From contig NW_003142305.1 in the NCBI RefSeq assembly GCF_000003605.2, positions 169,178 through 233,177 on the forward strand: a stretch of 64,000 nucleotides of DNA, given 5' to 3'. Origin of the DNA: Saccoglossus kowalevskii. Its lineage: Eukaryota; Hemichordata; Enteropneusta; Harrimaniidae. The position numbers and the translations under genes were made by a program. The notes under the pieces were generated by a model. That model did not search any database. It was given only the letters and a program-made list of their open reading frames with translations, and was not told the DNA's origin. Of the stretch, positions 1 through 11,428 are shown in pieces (positions within the stretch are counted from its first letter, which is position 1; every line of letters starts with the position of its first letter).

Positions 1-179
1 GAGTACCGTTGGGAAGAGTAAAGTTAAACAGTGCATAATCCTACTATACTACCAAACACACCACCTGAGATATCAGCTGAGTTGATATTGATGTCACTTA
101 GCTTTAAATTCCCCCAAACGATTAATAATAATAAGCTCTTACCACTTGCACAGTATTTTTGATGTTTATATATGTTTGA

Positions 180-1054
180 ATCATAATCATCATTTCCTTG
201 TTTCCTGGGGGACATTTGGGTCAGCGTCTCTCCTCCACGATGTCTTGAGCCGCTACTTCTGCCTCTGCCCAAGTCTTGTATCCCAATCGATTTCTTTCCT
301 TTTACACAGTTCTTCTCCAATTCTCTTTTGGTCTTCCCACATTCCTTTTGCCCTTTGGTGCCCATGTTAAAACAATTCTTGGTATGTCAATTCTTTCCAT
401 GCGTAACACATGTCCAATCCACTTCCACTGCCTGTTTTTTACAATTCCACTTATTGTTTGAATGTTTGCACGTTGTCTGATTTCCTCATTTGTGATCCGC
501 ATTGGTCAGTGTTTTTCAATATTCTTTTCAATACCTTGTGTAAGAATGTGTTCTCTTCATCGCCTTTGGTCATCTTCCATGTTTCATATCCATACAATAA
601 CACTCATCACATTTGACTTGACACTTTTGCTTTTGATTTTATGTGTTAATTGTTCACTCTTCCATATGTTTGATAGCTTGTTTACGGCACCCCAGGCTTT
701 TCCAATGCTTTGTCTCAAATCAACTCCTGCACCACCAGTTCTGCTGACTGTTGCTCCAAGGTAAGTGAAATTTTCAACCTCCTCTATTCCCTTCTGCTCT
801 ATAGTAATTGGATTCCTGCTCTTTGAATTCAGTCTCATCACTTTAGTTTTGTCTATGTTAATTTTCAGTCCAGTTGATTTTGCATGCATATTTAAATGAT
901 CAAGTATTTTTTGCATCTGGCTTTTTGTGTTGGATAGCAGAGCAATATCGTCGGCGAAGTCTAGGTCGTCTAATTTCTCCATAAAGTTCCATCTGATCCC
1001 ATTTCTCATACACCAAAATATCAAGTTAAAATTCCTGGCTTTAATACCTCTCAA
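180..1054 (-). mobile_element. 5'-truncated LINE, reverse-transcriptase C-terminal part
   Basis: Minus-strand reading frames match the C-terminal half of a non-LTR retrotransposon endonuclease/reverse transcriptase, probably RTE-like. Around 1000-900 lies the catalytic FADD motif (LDDLDFADDIALLS). Next come a TKVMRLNS stretch, a NFTYLGATVS block and, at about 500-300, the typical tail WKWIGHVLRM...GRPKENWRRTV. Only the region from the RT active site onward is present, which fits the usual 5' truncation of LINE copies. The reading is split between frames near 500-585, so the copy is dead. I did not find its 3' tail repeat or target-site duplication. The exact LINE clade is an inference from the motif style. 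Confidence 0.8.
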
Positions 1055-1550
1055 ATTATTACGAGAAACAAAGCACAGAAAAATACAATGAATAAATTCA
1101 CTAAAATAGGGGATTGCTTAGGGAAGTGTGCATTGGTGATAACTCACAGTTTCAGGATGTAGAGATGAATGACAATCAACAACAAAGAAATATAGGAGTC
1201 TTGCTTGCAGAGAAACGCTGGTATTTTGGAGGGCACCACTGAAAGCAGGAGATCACAAAGCAGCTCATACAGGTCTCACAGAATGATGATTGAAGTCTGT
1301 ATCCCTTGTCTCAATAACACACAGGGTACTTTGTTATGTAAATCACAAGCACACCTGGTAGATTCCAACTGTCCTTCCAGAGTTGAAAATTAATATGACC
1401 TGTTAATCACCTCTATGACAGTTATTACACGGCAATGTACACTGTTTCTTTCCATGATTCCATGCACACTTCTATTTACAGGCATTGGAGTAATATGACA
1501 AAAACATGGAATAAAGGATGCTGACAGGTACTAAAACCTACGGATGTCAC
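1055..1550. other. Intergenic stretch, nothing recognised
   Basis: Between the LINE remnant and the FPGS-like 3' end I see no coding exon, repeat or RNA gene that I can support. Confidence 0.5.
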
Positions 1551-4500
1551 CTAATGCTTAATTTCTTTTCTCATTACATCTGGATCAAGAATACTGATAG
1601 CACAAGCAACTGAACTTAGACTTCCAGTGACCAGAACCTGTATCTGGTTTGCCTCCATGATACTATCTGGTGGTGATAGATACGGATACGACATATGAGA
1701 GTTATTGCCACGATAACCACCGTAGAGCATGGTTTATGCATTCAAAATTCATACATTTGATCCTGAATAGCATTGTGATATCAACTGTTCCAGGTTTATG
1801 TGAAGTAATATTACTTCCATCTACTGCTTCATAATGCAGGGAAGGAATGTCCTCTCTTTTGGAATCACCAGGCAATAAATCAACAAACGTTGAAAAAGGT
1901 CGGCCTGTAGCATATTCAGCTTCCTCTTCTAATACATGCCATGTTTCTACATTGCCTTTACACAAAACAACTTTTTCAATATTTACTCTGTTAAATGATG
2001 ATTCTAGAATAAGAAATATGGATATTGTATTAAGGGTAAATAATAACAAGAGGATATAGTCGATTAGCAGCATAGATGATCTTTAAAATAGTAAAATATG
2101 TATCTCTGTCAGTCTAAAGTCCTTGATCACATACCTTATATGCTGTAAATAGTCAATTACGTCAACTGATCACTTGTATCAATCAGGGATTCTTAAACTG
2201 TCTGACATTGTATTAACGAAAATGAACTTAACTCATGTTAAATTAATCTGTATTGTGTTGAGTAATCACTCACCAACTGATGACTGTCCAGGTTCACTGT
2301 TAGTGATATTTGGGCAGAAGGCAGCTGCTGAGAAATTGCATCCAATGAGATTCTCCATCAATAGCATAAAGTTTGTTTTTACAATTAAACATCAACACTC
2401 TCACACAATCGGTTCTATAATGAACGATTATAAAAACGCTTTGTTAGAAGTGAAATAGTTGTTAAAACACAATTAAACAGCATGATCGTCACAGTAACAT
2501 TCTATGATTGCATCAGAAATCTCTCTGTCAATATAGTTGGTTGGTTGATATGCAAACCTCACAGTTAATACAATTGTTGCTAAAGGTGGCTTGATTATTG
2601 TTATACAGTTCAAGTTATTCAAAATTTGTTGTGCTATGTTTGATTGGTGTGCACACGTCACTCAAGTCTATGGGGGGACCATAACTCTTTTGTGTTGATA
2701 ACAATCATAATATTTGAAGATGTCTAAAATACCATCACAAAGACAGGCAGGCAGGATATGTTGAAAGGTTAGCTAGACCAAACGTTGCCAATTTGTTTCT
2801 AGCCTGTCCTAGGGCAAAAGAACAGCGCTAATTAGATTAATACATTTCACATGCCAATGTCGCAGCAAAAACAGTGTAGCCTTCATTATATTAAAATGAA
2901 ATCTAACATGGTTTCCACTGAGACAATTTCACATACATATGTTACAAAGAAGACAGTTCGGTTAAGCTGTTGCTGACTGTGTTATCAAGATTTGCACTGG
3001 CAATTGATTGTTTTTAACGATTCTGTTTAGATAATTCTACAGACAGAGGGATGAATCAACAAAGTACAGTACAGTTGATGCTTACTTCATCAAAGGCGAT
3101 CCTCATAGCTGATTAAAATAATCACAGTCAAGATGTGTATACAATAATTTCCAAAACCGTGGTATGTACCGTCCTGTATTACATCACACTGTGGAGCTAC
3201 GCACGTCGTGCATGTAATAATAATAAGAAGAAGAAGCTGACTATCAAGGTTATTATATGAATATAGTTTTTTACGGGTATTCGTATCGTAGATTTCGAGG
3301 GTTTCTCTGATATGTTGTCCGTAAATGCTGTAAAGCTTGCAACTTTTATGATGTACTGCTTTAATATTAGACAAATATCATTATATAGATGATAACTTTA
3401 GTTTTGGCATTGTCTGTTTTGAAACGTATTCACTTCCACCGATCAAAAATGAACATTGTTCAGATTTCAACTTCAAGACTGACTGGCGGAATTGTCAAAA
3501 TTTCCATTGTCAAGATTGTAACAATCTGTGGCATATTGTAGACATTCGTTTATTGTAATGTATAATGCATTAACGAACATGAGATTAGGACAAAGAGTCA
3601 AATTTCAAATATTAAACATGGTGCACAGGTTCTCTAATACACAAATATTTTGCTGTTGTATTGTTTATATTGCCCTCTGAGGTGCATCTGGTGGTCATTC
3701 GTTTATTTGATTTCCAACACAACAATAAACACTTTTCTGCCAAATTCTTAATTTTAAATTTCAGCTTAGCTATGAACAGTTCGTCTAGACTACAAATGCG
3801 CCGATAAGATACAATGTGAGCATGGGAAAAGAAAACAGTGCGTTTAGTGGTCGACCAATTGCCCAATGTTTGTTGAATGTTAATTGTATAGTAGCAGTGC
3901 TTGAGAATACTTTAACTGTTTGTTCTCACTACATACCCCAGTATTGTCTCTTCTTCTTGTGATGATTGTTCAAACCATTTGATACAAGCCTTGATATTCA
4001 GTGGTGTACTGGCTCCATCCAAATAGTAGGTAACATTTTCACGCTTTATGATATGTGTGCGTGCTGACCAGAAACATTTTTGAAGTCCTGAATTGTTTGA
4101 CGATTACACGTCAAGAATAAATAGTACTTCCAGTGCAACAACTGCATTCCCTTCATAATATATTTTATTTCAAAATGTTTACTGAAACGAGCTATTGGCC
4201 GATTGAATTATAATATTAGAACGTTTTCAAATGACGCCGTTGCGTACTGTGATCATTGCCTGACTTGACCCAACTTTATGAATATTTATAAGATAAAATG
4301 AATGCTCTTGTTGACTTGCAAAAGAGTAAAACACATTAGAATACCAATTTATTTACAGAGTATTATTTCAAAAAGCGAACCTAACAATTAATATTATTAT
4401 GTTCATTATAAGTACAAAAGTTAATAATTTATCAATAATTATAATACAACCGAGCTCTGTGTTGCTTGTGTTTTCTTACAGTTTTTATTATGTAAACTGC

Positions 4501-5044
4501 ATATGAACAATAACATATTAGTACTAAAAGTCGATTATTTTGTGAATACCATTACCACATTTTCAAACAGCAAAACGCTGCATATTGGAATAGATATTAG
4601 ACATACACCATACGATCAATGTATGTGATGGAAACTGGTAAGGCAATAAGTACAATAATTATTGCATTGATTGTAATTACAATGTTGTTAAATTTTCTGA
4701 GAGTAACATGAAAGAAAATTGGATGGAAATAAGACTAATGTTTTATGAGTTATTGAAATTCTTACCATTTTTAATAGTATCTGGTAACTTGAATGCTGGC
4801 GCTGTTGTGGCATCCAATCTGTTACTATGAAGTAATTCAAAATTCGTTTTCGTACCAAGAAGTTTACGAAATAAGTAACATTATGAATGATAATGAGTAA
4901 GAACAGTAACATACTTATATGATAATTGATTTAAATAATTAAGATAACTAGTTTGATACATCTTTAATAATTGTACGTGTACACGAACACACATATATTT
5001 GAAACATGTAACTTGGGTCTCCAAATCACAGTCTTTTCTAAATA

Positions 5045-6570
5045 TACTACTCAAAACAATTAAAACAATTTAGGGAGCACTTGAATATTCTCAGTTACAG
5101 CAAGATCCTTTATTTCAGATAAACCCATTTGGTCACATAATTGACGTAAAACATCTGCACAATGAAACAGATGATAAGGACTGCATGTAATCATTACACA
5201 ATTCGTTACATGAGTTCTGAAAAAGAGAAGGGTTAAAAATGAAAATCTCAGTTCATGGAACATTTCAATAATGGGCGTGACCACCTATTGCAGTAACACG
5301 TGCAACACAACGCCGCCTCATGGATGTCACTAATTTCTGCAATGAGCGTTATGATATCGCTTGCCCCTCCTGGATCAGCCATTGAGCTAGCTGACAAAGA
5401 TCCACTGGTGGGGGATGATTGCCTGTAACATGAAGATTAAGTTGATTTCACAAATGTTCAAATAGTGCCATGTCGAGTGAATAAGCAGGCCAATGCATTC
5501 TGTTGATGTTGTGTTGGCGTAGCAAATATGTGACAACACGTGCATGGTGTGGTCTGGCATGATCATTCTGTACGAGTGCCGCAGCTCCTAACTACTGTAG
5601 ACAAGATGACACAATCGCAGGATCTCGTCTCTGTAACATAATCCAGTTAAGTTGGCATCAATAACATGAAGAGGGGTCATTTGGTGGTAGCTGAAACCAC
5701 CCCATACCATGATGCTGCCACCGCCAAACTGGTTGTACTGTTTGATGGTGGCATCAGTGAAGCGTTCACCAGGGCGTCTATAGACAAGAATACGACCATT
5801 ATTGTTGTGCAAAGTGAATCTTGAAGACGACAGAAGACCACTGTCGACGTGTCCAACGAATATGCTGTCGAGCCTAGGCCTGACATTTCTGGCCTTCGGA
5901 TGGTTCTGGTCAGTTACGTTGATATGAGCTGCTGCTCTGAGGGTGCTACATATGGAATTGGCAGTTACGGTTTAGTTACAAAGGGCTGAGATAAGGAGGT
6001 ACGCTCCTCCGCAGAAGTTGTGACAAGTGGACGACCTGACCTTGGTCTGCCATGTACAGTATGGGTTTCTCTGAAGTGCCGGGATAGTTTCTGAATAACA
6101 GATGGGCTCACATTCAGCCTTCTTGCATCTTCTCCCAAGGAAACACCTCCATTCAACCAGCCTATGAACTTGGCTCTCTGTTCAATTGTCAAATGTCGAC
6201 GTGGAGGCATGTTTGCAAAAGTTGCAACAACGCCATTAGTGAATGTATTCCGATTACCATAATTGGCAGATGTGAATGCAAGGAAACATTATGTACAGGG
6301 AAAAAAATCAACATTCTTCGAAGCATAAGAATTAGAGCAGGTGTGTGATGAGCAATGTTCCATCTTTTCACCTGATTTTTACCTTAAAGAATACATAACT
6401 ATGAAATTGAGGGCGCACATATTCTACTCTAATTAAGAAAGAATTTGGACATGTGTGGCAGATTAAAAACTGCCATTGTGACAATATTGGGGTTACATGA
6501 CATCGTTTAACATGGTCCGAACGTATTTGATGTACAAAATCAGGTGTTCCTCAAATTGTTTTGAGTAGTA
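5045..6570 (-). mobile_element. Tc1-like DNA transposon, defective
   Basis: Terminal inverted repeats start TACTACTCAAAACAATTT at 5045 and mirror the end at 6553-6570; an imperfect inner part extends them to about 40 bp. TA duplications flank the element at 5043-5044 and 6571-6572. On the minus strand, about 6210-5965 encodes a Tc1 N-terminal helix-turn-helix region (RHLTIEQRAKFIGWLNGGVS...GRPRSGRP). About 5812-5300 encodes the catalytic half, with SIMVWGGFSY and an ND.ARPH block carrying the second aspartate. The last catalytic block reads FEHL where IEHLW is usual, and stop codons and a frame change interrupt the gene, so it cannot be autonomous. It lies in an intron of the FPGS copy. Confidence 0.9.
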
Positions 6571-7735
6571 TATAATGTTGTTCTATGTGAACTATGTACT
6601 TACTTGCTTCATGTTCTTTTATCCATATGCGACATAACTGTAATGCCAATGACGCATTTTGCTATTGATGTTCACCTTGTATTCCAAGCTCCGTGTTTTG
6701 TCCCTGCCAATCATACTCTTTCAAATTAGGCATGACTCGGTGCATGTAAATATAGAATGATACAGTCAATCACTTGATGCTTTTTATGGGTAACACACAC
6801 ATCAATGTTTTATTTCTCTCTGTGACCATTATTACAGACTGTACGTCATGGTCTAGTGCGATATAACATGCAAATACAATGGCATACAAGCAGATTGTCC
6901 TGTAATAACCTTTGCAAATGTTAAAACTAAAGTGATTTTTAGCATATTACAAACAATCAACATAAATACAGAAGCCACATACACACATACAAAGATGGCC
7001 ATACATGATTTTATTCTCTGGGTAATGTATTTGGTAGATGTATTTTGTCATTGCATACTACAATAGAAATATTCTCGTGTCACTCCAGGGATTCCAGGAT
7101 CATGTGATTATGACATTAGAAGTCTGTTATGTACTGTTACTAACAAGATCATTTCTATTGCATTCAGTTGTGTAGGTTCCAGATCTCGCATATAGCTTAT
7201 GATGTTTCTATCACTTTATATACGTGTAGTTCTTTTGCTCTTGCAATTATAGTATCAAAGCTGGACGACCAGAGGGGAACACACCAACTGTGAGATTTAG
7301 TCATTCACTTATGTGATAAAAATACGAATTTTGTCAGATATTATTTTATAAAGAACCTTGCATTTGCATTCAGGTACTTACTACCGATTTACTAACCTTG
7401 CAGATACCGGCTTTATGCAAAGCTATTTTGTGTAGAGTTTTTCCCAACGTTTCTGTATGATCAAAATCAATGCCGTTTATACCAGTGACAGTTGGATATC
7501 GGATATATGTTATCATATGAGGCCATATTATTAGAATACAGTTTATTTTACATGTATTAACCATGTATTAAGAATCAATTAACATGTAATACATTTCGAG
7601 TGAGTGTAACTTGTAAACTCTTATCTACCTGCCTATCTGTACCTCAATCTAATCGCAATACTCAGAGAAAGATGTAAATAACTTGATAGAGACACTCAAC
7701 ATCCAACGAATATCTTGGACGACCCGATAAATGTA

Positions 7736-8991
7736 CAAGGGGCGTTCAATAAGTAATGCCCCTGACCCATTTCCCATAGCAGGAGATTAATGACACTTAG
7801 CACAGTTATTAGCCTTTCTCTACATAGGAACCACCTAGAGTTATGCATTTCTCCCATCGTTTGATGCAGCCCTGGACACCCCAGGTTGGTTGTCCAACCA
7901 CTTCGTAACTTCAGAAAGCAAGGCTGCATCATCTGGGAAACGCTTTCCTTTCAAAAACAACTTCATGACTGGGAAGAGACGAAAGCCAGAGGGTGCAAGG
8001 TCAGGAGAGTAAGGGGATCGGGAGGACTTCATAGCCACACGCCCTGGTCTGGCAACATGCGAGTTGTGAACCGGAACATTGTCCTGCAGGAGGAGGATAC
8101 CTTTGCTGATCTTGCCCCGTCTCTTGATTTTGATAGCTTCTCTTAATTTCATTAAAAGTGAAGCGTAATAGGCTCCTGTAATTGTGGTACCCTTTGACAG
8201 GAAATCTGTCATCACTCATTCGTCCTGGTCCTAGAAGACTGTGAGCATGACCTTGCCAGCAGAGGGCAGCACCCTTGCCTTCTTTGACTGGGATTTGGTC
8301 TCTGGGTCATAGTGATGTACCTAAGTTTCATCCTGTGTAATCAGTCTTTTGAAAAACATTGACTCATCTTACTGGCACATCTCCAAATTCATCCTCAAGC
8401 ACTCAACGCATTCTTGCTTCTGGAAAGGTGTGAGCAGCCTGGGAATCCATCTGGTAGACACCTTATACATATGCAAATGGTCACGATTTCCACAAATGGT
8501 CATGGTTTCCACAGACCTTGTACTAATCTTAACATCTTGGGCTATTTGGCGAGCAGTAATGCGTCGATCTTCCAAAATAGCTGTCTGAACTTGACAGACA
8601 GATGCCTCATCAATGACAGAAGAGGACGACCAGGTCTGGGAGCTGTTTCCACAGACTTCCGGCCATGTTTGAATTCACAATGTCGGCGTTTTACAAGGTC
8701 ATATGATGGGGCATTATCATCATAAGTTTCTTTCATTTCATCAAAAGTCTTCTTTCAAATTGGTGTGCGTCCTTTCAAATACAAAAACCGGATCACTGCG
8801 AGACACTCAACTTTCACACAACTTTCCATTCCACACCTGGCTCAGCTCAAGCACCTGTAAATTAGAAACCACAATTAGTTGAGAGCTGTTTTTGCAACAT
8901 AACCCATAGAGATGCAAATCATTACACATGCAACATTTCATCTAGTTCAACTAGAAGTGGTTCAGGGGCATTACTTATTGAACGCCCCTCG
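7736..8991 (-). mobile_element. Mariner-like DNA transposon, defective
   Basis: A 30-bp inverted repeat (aggggcgttcaataagtaat core) spans 7736-7765 and 8962-8991 with one mismatch. TA duplications lie at 7734-7735 and 8992-8993. The minus strand from an ATG at 8827-8829 down to about 7840 encodes a mariner transposase. It has a paired helix-turn-helix half with RRITARQIAQDVKISTRSV, then LLQDNVPVHNS (second catalytic Asp) and YSPDLAPSGFRLFP (third Asp, the D34D signature). Several in-frame stops (for example near 8365, 8310 and 8220) make it inactive. The near-identical termini suggest a fairly recent insertion. It lies in an intron of the FPGS copy. Confidence 0.92.
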
Positions 8992-9914
8992 TAAATATTG
9001 AACTGTGTATTATATCCGTTTTGTAGGGGGAAAACACCTACGCCACCACACCCAGAAGGCCCGATTTCACAACCCTACTTGGCCCATATTATTTGTGAAA
9101 ACAAATACCAAATACCATCCAAACACGCCATAACCTGTCGACATTAAATCCAAAATCACAAAATGTTCAAAATTCTTAATCGCAAACCTACTTAATAGGG
9201 GGTTCTCGATTAATAAATAAAAGATAAGAAAATGAAACATCATACATTCAAAAGTTATCTAGTTTTGATGAATGGTCAATTAATTATTCATATTTATAAT
9301 TGACCGTAAATGATTCATTCATTGAAATAAACATTCATTCATATCATGTAATACACTATAATATCAATAATAATATCTCCCATAATAAATGCGTGTCTTC
9401 CCATTGCAATTATACATTTCAATTTAAACAAAGCACGTTACAAGTTATCAGGTACATAATCTTACGTTTTTTGTATAAAGACTAGAAATGCCATTATTGT
9501 CAAGAATTGGCATATCTCGGTCAAATTCACCACTACAGTTTTCTGTAGACATCAAACAAATATTCACTAAAATCTTTTTTTGTCAGTGGTACACCATTGA
9601 GTAGGATTCTTTCACGAACTTCTATCAGATAAGGTGAGCTAGGAAGAAAGACTAACTGGTGGAATTGTATTCGTTATGTTTGGTAGATCGATAACTGTTG
9701 TCACATGTGTTCACTAAAAATATTCACAACCGGTATTATATGACAACTTACGTAACGATAATACGATGATTGCCAAGTTTATCATTGTTACTTACGTGTA
9801 TAGTCCGGTTTTGAATCCATGTGTTCGTAATATACTTTCACAAAAAGCAGAAACAGAACCCTTGCCCTTTGTACCACTTATATGAATGATTTTCAAACCA
9901 TCTATCATGTCAAG

Positions 9915-10822
9915 CTGAAATTAAATGAATTGTTGACAAAAACACCATGACTGTTTTAAAATACAATGTGATATAAGAGTCTTGTTATTTTAAAAAAAAA
10001 AACTGCGTGAATTATCAATTTGGAATTATTCATGACTGACTATGAATTCAAAGACTGGCGGCAAGTTCTTAGATCGATCCCAACGATCGTTCTCTGTGGT
10101 CGAATTTCAACGCAGATATTGTAGTCTCTTCTTAGTATTTCAAATCGGAATTTTACTCACCGTTAAAATGAGATTGCATTATATGAAATCCCTGGCTTCG
10201 ACTCGATTGTAGGTGTGACCAAAACAATAAAATGAATTAAATGTTGAAAAGGCATGAGATTGATTGTATCTATTATTTTGTTTTCCAGGTTCATTAATTT
10301 CAATTTCAAAAGGTAATATTTACCAGTGTAACTCAGTCTCCCAATAAGGTAACATTTTCGCGCTGTTGTATTTTGTATAATTACGTTAAAAAGAGAAACG
10401 GATATATAAGATCCATACGTATTAGTTATACAATTACCATTGTAATTTTATTCTTTTTTATACTATTGGTATATTTTTTTACTAGAGTTTAGTAGTTTCT
10501 CTGTTAACATTTTTTAGCGTGTAGTAGTTGTCGTATTACGGGGAATATTACATCATAATTAACTTGGTTTTTTCATGTTCTTGATATTAGGCCTGAACGG
10601 GTTACCATTGTTGACTGTGTTGGTAACTTTTAAAAAGTATTTTCAATTTGTACAGCATATTTTGTAGAAATTGTTACGGTTGATAGTAGAGTAATGTAGT
10701 ATGCTTGGCTCGCTTGGTTAGCTGAGATGCCCACTTTTCATCTGATGTATTTTCCAACTATTTTGTGCAATACTTCATTAGTTATTTATCACATCTCACT
10801 GTTGTTACGTCACTGAAACTAC
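9915..10822. other. Upstream flank of the FPGS copy, no gene found
   Basis: The N-terminal FPGS exon was expected to the right of 9914 on the minus strand. I did not find a reading frame matching the usual YxxAVxxLNxLQ start, so it is lost, too diverged or further away. The rest is AT-rich unique-looking sequence. Confidence 0.4.
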
Positions 10823-11428
10823 TATCACGGGGAATTTCTTCTCCTCTGCGTTCCCCACACGTGCCAGGGGGAAATCTCGCCTCTGTCTCTATACACGTCT
10901 GCTTGAGGTACGGGATCGGGAAAGTCACTTAAACTTTACAGTCAAATAGACGCACACAACGAAATACGTTTCAACTCTCGTCTTTAGTCGGTTGGTCGAG
11001 TACTCTATAAAACACAGCACCCTGGGGAAAAGTCCCCAAGACTATCGCAAGGCTGACCCAAGACTGCCCGTAGACTGCGTCTATCCTGGTGTACTCGCCA
11101 AGACCAACTCAAACAACTTTATTCACTTTCAAAACCTTAACCAATTACAGAGCAGTTAAAAGACTCTAAGGCGTGGCCTTCACACATCCAACCAATAACA
11201 CTAAGTACTGAACACGTCATATCTTTTGATTAATCGTTCACTATATTACTAACTGCGAATACCAACTGTCAGAAATAGTAGTCCGAATAGCGACGGTTAT
11301 ATCATCACTGAGTCGAGTTCCGTCCAGGACCTCGCAAGAACCTAAATGATGACAGATATAACACCGCCATTCACAAGTAATCAGCTAAATAAGTCGGACA
11401 ACAGATATGCGCAAACAAATTCATGACA
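10823..11428 (-). mobile_element. Solo LTR, copy A (minus orientation)
   Basis: This 606-bp block is homologous to 18797-19470 in inverted orientation, roughly four-fifths identical by eye. Read on the minus strand it starts TGTCATGAATTTG and ends CCCCGTGATA. A 4-bp direct duplication CTAC flanks it at 10819-10822 and 11429-11432. A polyadenylation-like AATAAA lies at 11118-11123 on the minus strand. Size, terminal TG, AATAAA and target duplication suggest a solo LTR. The retrotransposon family cannot be fixed without internal sequence. It is an old, inactive relic. Confidence 0.65.

Larger units (their letters stand above)
1551..9914 (-). pseudogene. FPGS: Folylpolyglutamate synthase (FPGS) copy, unprocessed and apparently decayed
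   Basis: FPGS adds glutamates to folates to keep them in the cell. Minus-strand exons read in order: 9796-9914 (P-loop GTKGKGS, IIHISGTKGKGS), 9466-9638 (TSPYLIEVRERILLNG, then LTIMAFLVFIQK), about 7397-7540 (GIDFDHTETLGKTLHKIA), about 6604-6725 (LGIQGEHQ...NASLALQLCRIW), 4766-4801 (PAFKLPDTIKNG), 3937-4087 (RENVTYYLDGAST), 2274-2414 (VRVLMFN, AAFCPNITN), 1551-2003 (CINHALRWLS, IQVLVTGSL). Most junction phases agree. Lesions: a TAG stop inside the GEHQ..NA motif; one surplus base in exon 2274-2414 (near A5 at about 2380); one surplus base in 1551-2003 (about 1700-1715); a frame change in 9466-9638; probably another near 7500. The N-terminal exon and one middle exon were not found. Introns are kept, so it is not a retrocopy. 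A poorly polished functional gene is the alternative, but neighbouring genes read cleanly. Confidence 0.75.

Noticed and set aside
5060-5284. Minus-strand frame ending in HCADVLRQLCDQMGLSEIKD
   Set aside because: It lies inside the Tc1-like element downstream of its transposase and has no match to FPGS or to the transposase.
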